Shown here piece after piece: positions 1 to 8,727 of a DNA stretch of 55,003 nt. The notes beneath the pieces are model-generated. The model searched no databases, was not told where the DNA came from, and saw only the letters and a list, made by a program, of their open reading frames with translations. The position numbers and the translations under genes were made by a program. Location of the stretch: positions 1 to 55,003 of the forward strand of contig JALNZT010000032.1 of the NCBI GenBank assembly GCA_023229135.1, read 5' to 3'. The DNA comes from Bacteroidales bacterium. Lineage in GTDB: Bacteria > Bacteroidota > Bacteroidia > Bacteroidales > F082. Numbering within the stretch: the first letter of the stretch is position 1; every line of letters starts with the position of its first letter.

Positions 1-72
1 TTTCTGGGACTACAAATGAGTTTTCAAAATGCTACTGCTGATTATCAAGTGTTTATGCATGAAAATAGTTGA
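1..72 (+). CDS. Possible C-terminal end of a gene cut by the window edge
   Basis: Frame 1 is open from the first base to a TGA at 70-72 and encodes 23 residues ending in VFMHENS. No start is visible and the piece is too short to assign a family. It is followed by about 110 bases before the next likely start on the same strand. It may be the tail of a real protein or chance, so confidence is low. Confidence 0.3.
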   Translation, partial: FLGLQMSFQNATADYQVFMHENS

Positions 73-185
73 AAATTGATTGATTTTGATGTTTTTTGGG
101 GGAAAATTGCTCAACTTGGGTTAAGCACAAAGAAAAGCAAGGCCAGAAGCTGAGAAATCCCGTATATTTGCTTAAAAGTAAACGT

Positions 186-1271
186 TTGACCGCTCAAAAA
201 TCAATTTTAATTTGTCCCTTGGATTGGGGTCTTGGTCATGCCAGCCGGATGGTTCCTATTATCAAAAGGCTTGATGCATGTGGCCATCGTGTAGTAGTAG
301 CAGCCGATGGTACAGGATTCAAATTTTTGCAAGACTATTTTTCCCATATAGAATTTATAAGATTTCCGGGCTTTAAGCCACAGTATAGCCGCAGCAACTC
401 ACAGGTTTTTCAGATGCTCCGCAGTGTGCCCAAAGCACTAAAATCCTTTAAAGAAGACCATCACTTTGTAGAAAAGATCATCATCAATCAAAAAATTGAT
501 GGTTTGATTTCCGACAACCGCTTTGGCGCCTACACCAATCAAGTTCCGTCAGTTTTTATTACGCATCAGTTGCATATACGCGTTCCGTCTTTTTGGCTTT
601 TTTTAAAACCACTCGTGGATGCAATTAACAAGCACTATATCAAGCGTTTTGATCAGCTTTGGATTCCGGATAGCTTGAACGAACCCAGGCTTTCAGGTAA
701 ATTGTCGTTCCCGGCTTTTCAGAATTTAAACACCTATTATATAGGCTTGCAAAGTCGGTTTTCGCTTCCCGATCAAAATCACGAAAAAGATATTGATATG
801 CTGTTTCTGCTTTCGGGCCCCGAACCTCAACGCAGTTTGTTGGAAGAAAAAATAATGACACAAAGCGCAAAAATACCAGCAAGCTTCTGTCTGCTCCGAG
901 GTGTACCAGGCAAGAAATCAGCTGCTTATCAGCTCAATAAAAACTTGTTGGCTTACGACCATGCAGATGACCAAACTTTTTTGAACTTGATTCAGCGTGC
1001 CAAAATCATCGTTGCACGGGCTGGCTATTCCAGCATAATGGATCTGATAGCTTTAGACCGATCTGCCTGGCTTGTACCAACGCCCGGTCAGACGGAGCAA
1101 GAATACCTTGCGGCTTACCTGAACAAAAAACAATGGTTCAAGACAATAAATCAGCAGCAACTTGATCTATATAAGATCTTGAATTTCAGCCATTCTAAGA
1201 ATCCAAATTTTTCATTCACCCCAAAACCAACCAATTTTGAAGTGATTGATAACTGGGCTGCTTCGTTATAA
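186..1271 (+). CDS. Glycosyltransferase-like protein (GT28/MurG-like fold)
   Basis: The protein opens with a glycine-rich nucleotide-sugar type N-terminus (ICPLDWGLGHASRMVPII), which in Bacteroidota marks a family annotated as glycosyltransferase, related to MurG and GT28 C-terminal domains. The C-terminal half carries the matching acceptor/donor signature (ARAGYSSIMDLIAL, then PTPGQTEQEYLA). The substrate is unknown. No ATG lies near the N-terminus. In-frame TTG codons occur at 96, 168 and 186; 186 is preferred because the conserved domain begins nine residues later, but 96 (391 residues) cannot be excluded. It stands alone, with no partner gene that tells its pathway. Family confidence is good and the start is uncertain. 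Confidence 0.75.
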   Translation: MTAQKSILICPLDWGLGHASRMVPIIKRLDACGHRVVVAADGTGFKFLQDYFSHIEFIRFPGFKPQYSRSNSQVFQMLRSVPKALKSFKEDHHFVEKIIINQKIDGLISDNRFGAYTNQVPSVFITHQLHIRVPSFWLFLKPLVDAINKHYIKRFDQLWIPDSLNEPRLSGKLSFPAFQNLNTYYIGLQSRFSLPDQNHEKDIDMLFLLSGPEPQRSLLEEKIMTQSAKIPASFCLLRGVPGKKSAAYQLNKNLLAYDHADDQTFLNLIQRAKIIVARAGYSSIMDLIALDRSAWLVPTPGQTEQEYLAAYLNKKQWFKTINQQQLDLYKILNFSHSKNPNFSFTPKPTNFEVIDNWAASL

Positions 1272-1277
1272 ATTGGT

Positions 1278-1285
1278 TACTTTTG
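1278..1285 (+). promoter_or_regulatory. Candidate -7 promoter box (TACTTTTG)
   Basis: A TAnnTTTG match lies 85 bases before the start of the hemerythrin-type gene and just after the stop of the preceding gene. No well-placed -33 TTG was found, so support is only the -7 box. Confidence 0.4.
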
Positions 1286-1369
1286 TAGCAGTATTTTTAA
1301 TTTATAACTTGTATTTATTTTGCGATTAAACTCAGAAATACAAGTTTTATTAAACTTTAATAACCACTT

Positions 1370-2119
1370 ATGCGCATCAATAAAGATATGAAAATGGCGG
1401 AGGTCATTCACCTGAATCACCACCTGTTACCCGTTTTAAACCGTTTTGATATTCACCTGGGTTTTGGTGAGCGATCAGTGGAAACCGTTTGCCGGGATCA
1501 TGCGCTGAATATTGACTTTTTCTTGGAGATTGTCAATACTTTTCACGACCCGTCCTACTTTCCGGTGCGGCATCTCCAAAGTTTTAAAGCCAGCATGCTA
1601 ATCGATTACCTCCAAAAAACCCACGCCTATTATCTAGACTTTAAAATCCCGGAAATCAGGCAGAATATTCGTCAAATTACGCAGGAAGGAAGCCTGCAAA
1701 ATTCACACAAAAAACTACTTGAAGACTTTTTCGACAGCTACCAGCATGAGCTTACGACCCACATCAACAAGGAAGAGCAGCGTGTCTATCCTTATGTTAT
1801 TTCGCTAGAAAACACCCTTGACAATCCTGCATCAACCGTGAAAGAGTTGCAAGAAATTGGTAGATATTCCATTCTGGAATACGAAGAAGACCACGATGAT
1901 GTAGAAGCCAAGCTTTTTGATCTTAAAAACATCATCATCAAGTATTTACCTACTTCCAAGAACAATAAACTGCTCAATGTTATTTTGCACGATATTTTTG
2001 AGCTGGAACGCGACCTGAACAACCACGGTCATATTGAGGATTTAATTTTGGTACCCATCGTTGAAAATATGGAAAAAGCACTTCGCGCTCGACTTAACAA
2101 GCTATCCGCCAATGTATAA
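1370..2119 (+). CDS. RIC/ScdA-like hemerythrin-domain protein (di-iron, Fe-S repair type)
   Basis: Residues about 9-58 resemble the ScdA N-terminal (DUF542) domain, in the Bacteroidota form with RFDIHLGFGERSVETVC. The rest is a helical hemerythrin-like domain with spaced His and Glu ligands: YQHELTTHINKEEQRVYP, EEDHDDVE, then HDIFELERDLNNHGHIEDLILVP. Members of this family bind a di-iron centre and are linked to repair of Fe-S clusters after nitrosative or oxidative damage; that role is from family knowledge. The stop overlaps the start of the next gene by 8 bases, so the two are translationally coupled and probably act together. The next genes downstream are flavodoxin and haem uptake. Confidence 0.75.
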   Translation: MRINKDMKMAEVIHLNHHLLPVLNRFDIHLGFGERSVETVCRDHALNIDFFLEIVNTFHDPSYFPVRHLQSFKASMLIDYLQKTHAYYLDFKIPEIRQNIRQITQEGSLQNSHKKLLEDFFDSYQHELTTHINKEEQRVYPYVISLENTLDNPASTVKELQEIGRYSILEYEEDHDDVEAKLFDLKNIIIKYLPTSKNNKLLNVILHDIFELERDLNNHGHIEDLILVPIVENMEKALRARLNKLSANV

Positions 2120-2714
2120 CAGATTGTGCATTTTATTGATTGAGCCTTCTTTTTTGATTCGTGAAGGACTAAAAACCATGCTAAGCAACTTGGGAAATCC
2201 TTATCGGTTAGAGGAAATCGACACACCCCTTGACGACCTGGAAAAGCTTATCAATAGGCTTCATCCTACGCTGATTATGATAAACCCCTTGTTGATTCCA
2301 AAAATGATTACCCTGCCTCGAGATCCCGAAAGTAACTTCAATCCGATTTATATTGGCCTGATTTCCAATGGGGTTTCAACCAAGACCAAAAGCAAATTCG
2401 ATAACTTGCTCAACCTGGACGGCGATCGGCATGAATTATTCAAAACCATGGAAAAGGTGATGCAGCAACTTGGCACTTCACAGACTGAAACTGACAATTA
2501 TACGCTAAGCGAGAGGGAGTTAAGTATTTTAAAATTGGTAGCATTGGGCAATACAAACAATGAAATTGCTGACCGGCTTTTTATCAGCACACATACTGTA
2601 ATGACTCACCGTAAAAATATCACACGTAAACTCGGCATCAAAACTGTTTCGGGGCTAACGGTTTATGCTATTTTGAACCAGCATATTAAAATGGAGGAAA
2701 TTCAAGGTTCCTGA
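2112..2714 (+). CDS. LuxR/NarL-type regulator with degenerate receiver domain
   Basis: About 200 residues. The C-terminus has a clear LuxR-type helix-turn-helix (LSERELSILKLVALGNTNNE, then IADRLFISTHTVMTHRKNI). The N-terminal ~120 residues align by length and opening (LCILLIEPSFLIREGLKTML) with a response-regulator receiver, but the acidic pair is replaced by IEPS and the usual phospho-acceptor Asp position reads MINPLL, with no Asp. So it is probably not phosphorylated in the ordinary way. The ATG at 2112 overlaps the upstream stop; an upstream in-frame ATG at 2061 lies deep inside the hemerythrin-type gene and would add an unrelated stretch. Coupling suggests it senses or reports on the di-iron protein's stress, which is inference. 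Confidence 0.8.
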   Translation: MYNRLCILLIEPSFLIREGLKTMLSNLGNPYRLEEIDTPLDDLEKLINRLHPTLIMINPLLIPKMITLPRDPESNFNPIYIGLISNGVSTKTKSKFDNLLNLDGDRHELFKTMEKVMQQLGTSQTETDNYTLSERELSILKLVALGNTNNEIADRLFISTHTVMTHRKNITRKLGIKTVSGLTVYAILNQHIKMEEIQGS

Positions 2715-2819
2715 TTAACAGCTGACTTGCTAAGTCGAGGCTCATGGGTTTTATTTTTTATTTGATCCTTTACGCAATGGTTTGCAAAGGATATCACAGC
2801 CTGTCTAAACTTTTTTCAC

Positions 2820-2849
2820 TTGTAATTGTTAAACTATGCAGTAAATTTG
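2820..2849 (+). promoter_or_regulatory. Flavodoxin promoter (TTG-N19-TAAATTTG)
   Basis: TTG at 2820-2822 and TAAATTTG at 2842-2849 are separated by exactly 19 bases, the textbook Bacteroidota sigma architecture. This predicts a start of transcription near 2855 and a leader of about 87 bases. The leader contains a small CGCC/GGCG hairpin near 2899-2914. An AT-rich motif at 2853-2865 recurs before the haem operon. Confidence 0.7.
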
Positions 2850-2941
2850 CAGTAAATTTATATTTAATCTAAATAACATTTAGCAGCACAGTTATCGCCT
2901 AAAATCGGGCGTTTTAATAGAAAATAATCAATAAAGTAAAT

Positions 2942-3442
2942 ATGAAACCAGTAGGAATTTTTTACGGATCTACCGGAGGATCAACACTATCTATCGCAGA
3001 AAAAATTAAAAAAGCACTCGGTAAAGAGGCACACCTGCACGATATCAGCGAAACTGATGTGGCAACAATACAGAAGTATGACAACTTGATTTTTGGCACA
3101 TCGGCCTGGGGAATTGGTGATATGCAGGACGATTGGGAAGATTTCATTGACAGCCTGAATGAAGTAAAGTACGAAGGCAAAAAAATAGCTATTTTCGGAC
3201 TTGGAGATCAGGAAGAGTATCCGGAAAGCTTTGTCGATGGCCTCGGAACGCTCTATTGTCGCCTTCCTGATAAGTCTGTTGTTGTAGGCGAATGGCCTAA
3301 AGAAGGTTATGATTTTTACTTCTCAACCGCAGAAAAAGACGGCAAATTTGTAGGCCTTGTCATTGACGAACACCATCAAGCTGATAAATCCGACGAAAGA
3401 ATAAAAAAATGGGCCGAACAGCTAAAAAAAGCTTTTAACTAA
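2942..3442 (+). CDS. fldA: Flavodoxin
   Basis: A 166-residue long-chain flavodoxin, an FMN-binding one-electron carrier of the cytoplasm that can replace ferredoxin under iron limitation. The FMN phosphate loop is seen at residues 8-15 (YGSTGGST). The flavin-stacking loops are GTSAWGIGDMQDDW, with Trp in the 50s loop, and FGLGDQEEYPESF in the 90s loop. Length matches the family. It stands alone behind a consensus promoter. Its neighbours, a hemerythrin/RIC pair and a haem-uptake operon, fit expression in iron-poor or stressed cells; this link is inferred. Confidence 0.95.
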   Translation: MKPVGIFYGSTGGSTLSIAEKIKKALGKEAHLHDISETDVATIQKYDNLIFGTSAWGIGDMQDDWEDFIDSLNEVKYEGKKIAIFGLGDQEEYPESFVDGLGTLYCRLPDKSVVVGEWPKEGYDFYFSTAEKDGKFVGLVIDEHHQADKSDERIKKWAEQLKKAFN

Positions 3443-3573
3443 AGTACAGAAAGCTCCCTCCGTCGACTGTTCTAAATTTTAATGATTTAGATCAACTGCA
3501 TAAGGTGAAAAAATCACTTAGACTCGTTCTTTACAAAATATTCACATTGTAAAGCCGGTCTTTTTATTTTAAC

Positions 3574-3581
3574 TACTTTTG
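3574..3581 (+). promoter_or_regulatory. Candidate -7 promoter box (TACTTTTG)
   Basis: A TAnnTTTG match 22 bases before the ATG at 3603. It decides the start of the next gene: the in-frame TTG at 3579 lies inside the box itself and so cannot be the start codon. Confidence 0.5.
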
Positions 3582-3602
3582 CAAAGCTATTTAATCAAAC
3601 TA

Positions 3603-3986
3603 ATGCCAGAAAAAAGAGCTTCCAAATTCATCGAAATGCTGATGGCCTTTGCCATCTTTTGGATGGTTATTGGAGATTTGATAACCTACCATCAACAAGT
3701 GATTTTTGGCGTTAATTATTTTGATACGCACAATCCCTTTACCAAACCCAAATCCAAAGATGACGGTAAAACGATCAGCTTTAAGCAATTCAAAGTTGCT
3801 GATAAGTCTGATAGTGGTTTTTCTACTGTTCATGCCGGAATTTTACACAAAGAAGCGCAAAAACACCTTTTAAACTCCCATTACGTTTCTGTGCTGCGTT
3901 TTATTTCGAGATATAAAGTCCTGCAAATGAGCTTATCAGGTACTTTACGCGGCCCTCCTACCATATTTTATGCTTTCTTATCTTAA
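3603..3986 (+). CDS. Small membrane-anchored protein of unknown function
   Basis: About 127 residues. One hydrophobic segment lies at roughly residues 9-28 (FIEMLMAFAIFWMVIGDLI), followed by a polar region rich in Lys and Thr and a basic C-terminus ending in TIFYAFLS. I do not recognise the family. The ATG at 3603 is chosen because a promoter box ends at 3581. It sits between flavodoxin and the haem-uptake operon on the same strand but has its own promoter. Confidence that it is a real gene is moderate. Confidence 0.55.
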   Translation: MPEKRASKFIEMLMAFAIFWMVIGDLITYHQQVIFGVNYFDTHNPFTKPKSKDDGKTISFKQFKVADKSDSGFSTVHAGILHKEAQKHLLNSHYVSVLRFISRYKVLQMSLSGTLRGPPTIFYAFLS

Positions 3987-4013
3987 GTTTCCTTTTTTTT
4001 ACTGATTTCAATT

Positions 4014-4043
4014 GAATAGCTATTTGGCTGTAGCCTGCTATTC
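4014..4043 (+). promoter_or_regulatory. Inverted repeat upstream of haem-uptake operon
   Basis: GAATAGC (4014-4020) pairs with GCTATTC (4037-4043), and a nested GGCT/AGCC lies between them. It is 58 bases upstream of the operon start, where an operator or a terminator of the previous gene would be expected. No T-run follows, so an operator is slightly favoured. Confidence 0.3.
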
Positions 4044-4100
4044 TACCAAACAGGATACGATAACTCAATAAATTTATACTTCAAACAAAATTTTAACATC

Positions 4101-5357
4101 ATGAAATTCAATTATTTACTTCTTTTATCATTTATTCTAACTTCCTCCTTTGCCTATAGCAATCCGGAAGCCGATAGTGTAAGTATGGGCACTGGCTATG
4201 CCAACGATGTTTTTTACAGCTTAGAAAATGGCGTGGTGAAAACGGCCGAACGCAACACCTGGGACATTGGATTTTACACCACAAAATGGAGTGCCGGCAT
4301 TGTCATCAATGGCGGAACAGGCACAAAATTAGTTACTTATGAAAATGGTGACACTGCAAGTTGGAACGCCATCGACACTACGGGTATGGCCACCTGGAAA
4401 CAGCTCAACAATTCAGATATTTTCTGGGAAGAAGGTGCTTTTAACCGCAATTCACTCGACCACCCTGATTACGGTTGGGGCGTTTATAATATGGTTACTC
4501 ATGACGTCGTTGGCGACTCAATCTATATTCTCACACTTTCTAATGGCGTCGTGAAAAAACTATGGATTAAAAACAAAAACTCAGTAAATAACACCTACAC
4601 TTTTGTTTTCTCCGATCTTTTTGGTGTGAGAGACCAACGCGAAGTGCTTGATGTAACACCTTATGAGGATAAGCTTTTCGTCTATTATAATTTCACTACC
4701 AAAGAGATTATTGACCGTGAGCCGGCACAAAACAGCTGGGACCTACTTTTTAGCCGTTATTCAGCTACGGTTTACGACCTGGAAGGCAATCCGTCTCCGT
4801 ATCCTGTGGTAGGTGTGCTTAGCAATGAGGGCGTACTGGCCAATAAGCACTATCCGGTAGGAGAAAATTACAGAGACTGGAGCTCAAAACTTTTAGAAGA
4901 TGTTAAATCACAGATAGGCCACGACTGGAAGTATTTTGATATGAATACTTTCAGCTATAGTATTGAAGATTCTACCGTTTACTTTGTCCAAAATTTAAAA
5001 GGCGACGTCTATAAATTTGTTCCTACTTATTTTAGTGGCACTAGTGAAGGCAAAACAGTATTTACCAAAGAATTGATTTCGCTGGTTTCGATAGAAGAAA
5101 CGCTAACTTCTGACAACAAAATGTCTATCGTTCCCAATCCGGCAACAAATCAAATTCGTATTACTGTTAGTGGTTTATCCTCTTCACCAACTGAAGTTCA
5201 TATTTATGATTTGGCTGGAAAAGAAGTGTTTAACACCAAAAAAGCTATAGCTGACGGTCAATTAGAGTTGAAACTTGATCATTTCCAATCCGGACTTTAC
5301 CTTGTTCGACTAGCCACTGAAGGGCAAATATTTACCCAAAAGCTGATCATCAGGTAA
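4101..5357 (+). CDS. HmuY-like haem-binding protein with T9SS type A tail
   Basis: A signal peptide (MKFNYLLLLSFILTSSFAYS) is followed by a HmuY-like domain to about residue 330, recognised by NTWDIGFYTTKWSAG, the second repeat NSWDLLFSRYSATVY, PYPVVGVLSNEG and QIGHDWKYF. HmuY proteins capture haem at the outer surface and hand it to a TonB receptor. Residues ~345-418 are a type A T9SS sorting domain (SIVPNPATNQIRITV to GLYLVRLATEG, ending KLIIR). So this copy is probably secreted through T9SS and attached to or released from the surface, unlike the lipoprotein copy downstream. It is first in a three-gene operon, 3 bases before the receptor gene. The haem ligands cannot be assigned by eye. 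Confidence 0.8.
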   Translation: MKFNYLLLLSFILTSSFAYSNPEADSVSMGTGYANDVFYSLENGVVKTAERNTWDIGFYTTKWSAGIVINGGTGTKLVTYENGDTASWNAIDTTGMATWKQLNNSDIFWEEGAFNRNSLDHPDYGWGVYNMVTHDVVGDSIYILTLSNGVVKKLWIKNKNSVNNTYTFVFSDLFGVRDQREVLDVTPYEDKLFVYYNFTTKEIIDREPAQNSWDLLFSRYSATVYDLEGNPSPYPVVGVLSNEGVLANKHYPVGENYRDWSSKLLEDVKSQIGHDWKYFDMNTFSYSIEDSTVYFVQNLKGDVYKFVPTYFSGTSEGKTVFTKELISLVSIEETLTSDNKMSIVPNPATNQIRITVSGLSSSPTEVHIYDLAGKEVFNTKKAIADGQLELKLDHFQSGLYLVRLATEGQIFTQKLIIR

Positions 5358-5360
5358 CAG

Positions 5361-7595
5361 ATGCTTATTTCTAAAAAGACTATTCTACTTTTTGCTGCGC
5401 TTTTTGGCTTCTTCCTTCACGGATTTAGCCAAAAAGCGGGCATTACTATTAAAGATAGCCGCAACGGTGAAACGATTGCTTTTGCGCACGTACTTTTCGA
5501 GTCATTCAATAAACAATCACAAATTTCAGGTATTACAGATATCAACGGTTTTGTTGAGAATCCTTTGAAGGAAAAAGGAGTTTTTACAATCAGTTATGTA
5601 GGTTATCAGAAACTTTATGATACGATTTCCCCCGGGAAACACCTTCAAATAAAGCTAAAGCCACTCACCTATAACATTGACGAAGTGGTAGTTACGGGAC
5701 AATATACACCGCAGGCTGTTGATAAATCTATTTTTAGGATAAAGGTAATTGGCGCCAAACAAATTGACCAACGCGCTTCAAGTAACCTGAGCGAATTAAT
5801 GGCTGGCGAGTTGAATATCCGAACGTCAAATGATGGCGCATTGGGTTCCTCAATTACACTGCAAGGCCTTAGTGGTGAACACATTAAATTCTTAGTTGAT
5901 GGCGTTCCTGTTATCGGTCGGATGAATGGGAATATTGATCTGAATCAGCTCAATCTCTACAATGTGGCACATATTGAAATCATTGAGGGGCCTATGTCGG
6001 TTATATACGGAAGCAACGCTTTGGCTGGTGTGATTAATATCATCACCAAAGAAAATAATTATGCCAGCTATCAAACCAATGCTAATGCTTATGTGGAATC
6101 GGTTGGCGTTTATAACTTTAGCGCGGATGCTTCTGTAAGAAAAGGCAGGTGGAGTGGAAGTCTGGCCGGTGCGCGTAACTTTTTTGATGGCTACAGTGCT
6201 CAAAATACCGGACGCTCAAACAAGTGGAAACCCAAAAGACAATACAATGCTGATGGCAGCTTGCAATATGCACACAAAGAACTAAAAGCCAGGCTTAGTG
6301 CTTCGTATTTTAACGAACTCTTGATGGACAAAGGAAACTTGTTGAGTCCCTATTTTGAAACTGCTTTCGACAACCACTTCAAAACAAATAGGTTCACCAC
6401 AAAAGCGGATATAAACACCCGACTTTTTAAAGATCGCTATCTAAACGTAATAGCTTCTTATGCTTATTATGATCGCGTAAAAAATAATTATTTTGTCGAC
6501 CTCACCACACTCGATAAATCATTGACTTTAAGCCCGGAAGACCAAGACACCTCTAAATTTAATCAATATTTGTTGCGGGCTGAATTTAGTAAAAGCACCG
6601 AGAAAAGCCCTTTCAATTATCAGCTTGGTATTGATCTGAATCACGAAAGCGGAACTGGAAAGCGTATTTTAAACAAGAGACAAGAACTCGGAGATTACGC
6701 AGCATTTTTAAGCATAAAACTAAAACCTTCGGTACGTCTGATGTTGCAGCCTGGCTTACGCTACAGCTACAACACTAAATATAAGGCGCCATTGGTTTAT
6801 TCTTTAAATCTAAAGTACGATTTCAGCCCCGAAACAAGTTTTCGTGCTTCTTATGGTAAGGGTTTTAGATCGCCTTCGCTAAAGGAGCTCTACCTGGAAT
6901 TTGTTGACGTTAACCACAATATCATCGGTAACGAACATCTGGAAGCAGAGTATTCGCAAAATGTTAACCTGGCCTTGCGCTATTCACACGAAAAAGACAC
7001 TTATGATTATGGTGCTGAATTAAGTCTTTTTTATAACAATATCGACAACAGTATCAGTCTTTTATCACTTGATTCTGAATCTTCAATTTACACCTATATC
7101 AATGTTGACAAAATGATAACACAAGGTTATCAACTGAATTTCAACAACAGGATTTATCCTTGGCTGGAGATAAAACTTGGACTTGGCCAAACCGGTCGTA
7201 AACACGTTTTTAAACAGACGAATGAGAACGACATGATTTATTCAACTGATGTAATTTCACAGCTGAATTACCTGTGGCGGCTCACTGATTTGCGATTTAA
7301 TGTATATTACAAATATAGTGGTGACTATCCTGAAGTGTTTTTGGATGATGAAAATCAAGTTTATCGATCGATAATTTCGGCATACAACACCTTAGATATA
7401 AGCGTGAGCAAGCAACTTTGGAAAAATAGAATTACGCTGCAAATAGGCGCAAAAAACCTGTTCGACAACACTAACGTTAGTATTAAAGGCGATAGCGGAA
7501 GCGGTGGAATTCACGCTTCTGGCGGTAGTTCGAGCCCTGTTGGCTGGGGTCGCACGTATTTTGTCCGGATGAATATTTCACTCAAAAAATTCTAA
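5361..7595 (+). CDS. TonB-dependent receptor, HmuR-like (haem uptake)
   Basis: 744 residues. A signal peptide (cleaved near GFSQ, residues 20-24) leads to a carboxypeptidase-regulatory-like domain (ITIKDSRNGETIAFAHV), then DEVVVTGQY near residue 112, a plug domain (~118-230, with LVDGVPVIGRMNG and PMSVIYGSNALAGVINIIT) and a 22-strand-type barrel to the C-terminus (ARYT-type end: RTYFVRMNISLKKF). Such receptors import ligands across the outer membrane with TonB/ExbBD energy. The flanking HmuY-like genes on both sides point to haem as the ligand. Spacing is 3 bases from the upstream gene and 3 to the downstream ATG, so one transcript is likely. No haem-degrading or ABC genes follow. Confidence 0.88.
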   Translation: MLISKKTILLFAALFGFFLHGFSQKAGITIKDSRNGETIAFAHVLFESFNKQSQISGITDINGFVENPLKEKGVFTISYVGYQKLYDTISPGKHLQIKLKPLTYNIDEVVVTGQYTPQAVDKSIFRIKVIGAKQIDQRASSNLSELMAGELNIRTSNDGALGSSITLQGLSGEHIKFLVDGVPVIGRMNGNIDLNQLNLYNVAHIEIIEGPMSVIYGSNALAGVINIITKENNYASYQTNANAYVESVGVYNFSADASVRKGRWSGSLAGARNFFDGYSAQNTGRSNKWKPKRQYNADGSLQYAHKELKARLSASYFNELLMDKGNLLSPYFETAFDNHFKTNRFTTKADINTRLFKDRYLNVIASYAYYDRVKNNYFVDLTTLDKSLTLSPEDQDTSKFNQYLLRAEFSKSTEKSPFNYQLGIDLNHESGTGKRILNKRQELGDYAAFLSIKLKPSVRLMLQPGLRYSYNTKYKAPLVYSLNLKYDFSPETSFRASYGKGFRSPSLKELYLEFVDVNHNIIGNEHLEAEYSQNVNLALRYSHEKDTYDYGAELSLFYNNIDNSISLLSLDSESSIYTYINVDKMITQGYQLNFNNRIYPWLEIKLGLGQTGRKHVFKQTNENDMIYSTDVISQLNYLWRLTDLRFNVYYKYSGDYPEVFLDDENQVYRSIISAYNTLDISVSKQLWKNRITLQIGAKNLFDNTNVSIKGDSGSGGIHASGGSSSPVGWGRTYFVRMNISLKKF

Positions 7596-7598
7596 GTG

Positions 7599-8642
7599 AT
7601 GCAAAAAATCCAAAAGCTTATTTTACTAATCATCCTATCGGCCACCTTTACGAGTTGTTTTAAAGATGACGAACGCATTACACCTTTTGAGAGAGGTGAT
7701 CGGATTACTGATACAATTCCTATGACAAATATTACACCAAGCGGATTAGTTCAAGCCTATGCAAATCAGGTGTATTACAGTCTTAACGATTCAACAATTG
7801 TAAGCATTAACGAAAAAAAATCATTTGACCTGGCTTTTGATGCCACTGAAGATGGATCGCGGATTTGGCTTAACACAACCAATTTTATGTTGGCCGGAAA
7901 AAGTGATAAAACAGATCTTGAAGAAGTTAACTCTGCTGCCGGTCTTGATATGATTTACGATCCGTCGAGCGGCAACCCCGACTCAACGGCTATTGGAGAC
8001 TGGTTTGAAGTGCAGGAAGCCGACACCGTTTATTCAAAGCTTGTTTATGTACTAGACAGAGGTTATGACGAAGCCGGGAATTTATTGGGAAAAAAGAAAA
8101 TACGCTTTGACAGTTTGGTTGGCGACACCTACTATTTCAGCTATTCTAACTTGAATAATACCAACCTGGTTCAGGCAAGCGCAACCAAAAAAGCCGGCTT
8201 TAACAAAGTCTATTTTTCCTTCGAGGATGACGGAGAACAACTACAGCCTGAACCACTAAAAAACACTTACGACTTGCTGTTTACACAATATACCACCCTG
8301 CTTTTTACTGATGTGGGCGATCCCTATCCGTATTTAGTTACCGGCGTTTTGCTCAATCCGTATGAAACCACAGTAGCTTTTGACAGCACCATGTCTTTTG
8401 AAGAAATTGATATGGCTACCGCCATGAACCTCAGCTATACCGAACAGGCCGACCGCATTGGCTACACCTGGAAAGACGTTAGAGGCGATGTGGAAAGCGG
8501 TATCGTAAATTATATCGTGAAACCTGAATTCAATTTTATTATTCAAAATAATAATGGTTGGTATTTCAAGCTTAGGTTTGTTGGTTTTTACAACCGTCAA
8601 GGTGTGAAGGGCTTTCCTGTCATTGAATTTCAGCGCTTATAA
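7599..8642 (+). CDS. HmuY-like haem-binding lipoprotein
   Basis: About 347 residues. The N-terminus has a lipobox (ILSATFTSCFKDD), so it is a lipoprotein. The body matches HmuY proteins: QVYYSLNDSTIVSIN, KSFDLAFDATEDGSRIWLN, NTYDLLFTQYTTLLF, PYLVTGVLLNPY and DRIGYTWKDV. These are the same motifs, in the same order, as in the first gene of the operon, so the two are paralogues from a duplication, differing in export route (T9SS tail versus lipid anchor). The ATG at 7599 is preferred to the overlapping GTG at 7596. Confidence 0.82.
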   Translation: MQKIQKLILLIILSATFTSCFKDDERITPFERGDRITDTIPMTNITPSGLVQAYANQVYYSLNDSTIVSINEKKSFDLAFDATEDGSRIWLNTTNFMLAGKSDKTDLEEVNSAAGLDMIYDPSSGNPDSTAIGDWFEVQEADTVYSKLVYVLDRGYDEAGNLLGKKKIRFDSLVGDTYYFSYSNLNNTNLVQASATKKAGFNKVYFSFEDDGEQLQPEPLKNTYDLLFTQYTTLLFTDVGDPYPYLVTGVLLNPYETTVAFDSTMSFEEIDMATAMNLSYTEQADRIGYTWKDVRGDVESGIVNYIVKPEFNFIIQNNNGWYFKLRFVGFYNRQGVKGFPVIEFQRL

Positions 8643-8705
8643 AGCGATAAATTTCATATTTCTGGTATCACAGCCACAATAAGGTGAGGCTTTCCGACAA
8701 ATCCT

Positions 8706-8713
8706 TACTTTTG
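8706..8713 (+). promoter_or_regulatory. lgt promoter -7 box (TACTTTTG)
   Basis: A TAnnTTTG match 14 bases before the lgt ATG, implying a leader of only about 8-10 bases. No -33 element is evident. Confidence 0.5.
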
Positions 8714-8727
8714 TAAAAAAAATACAG

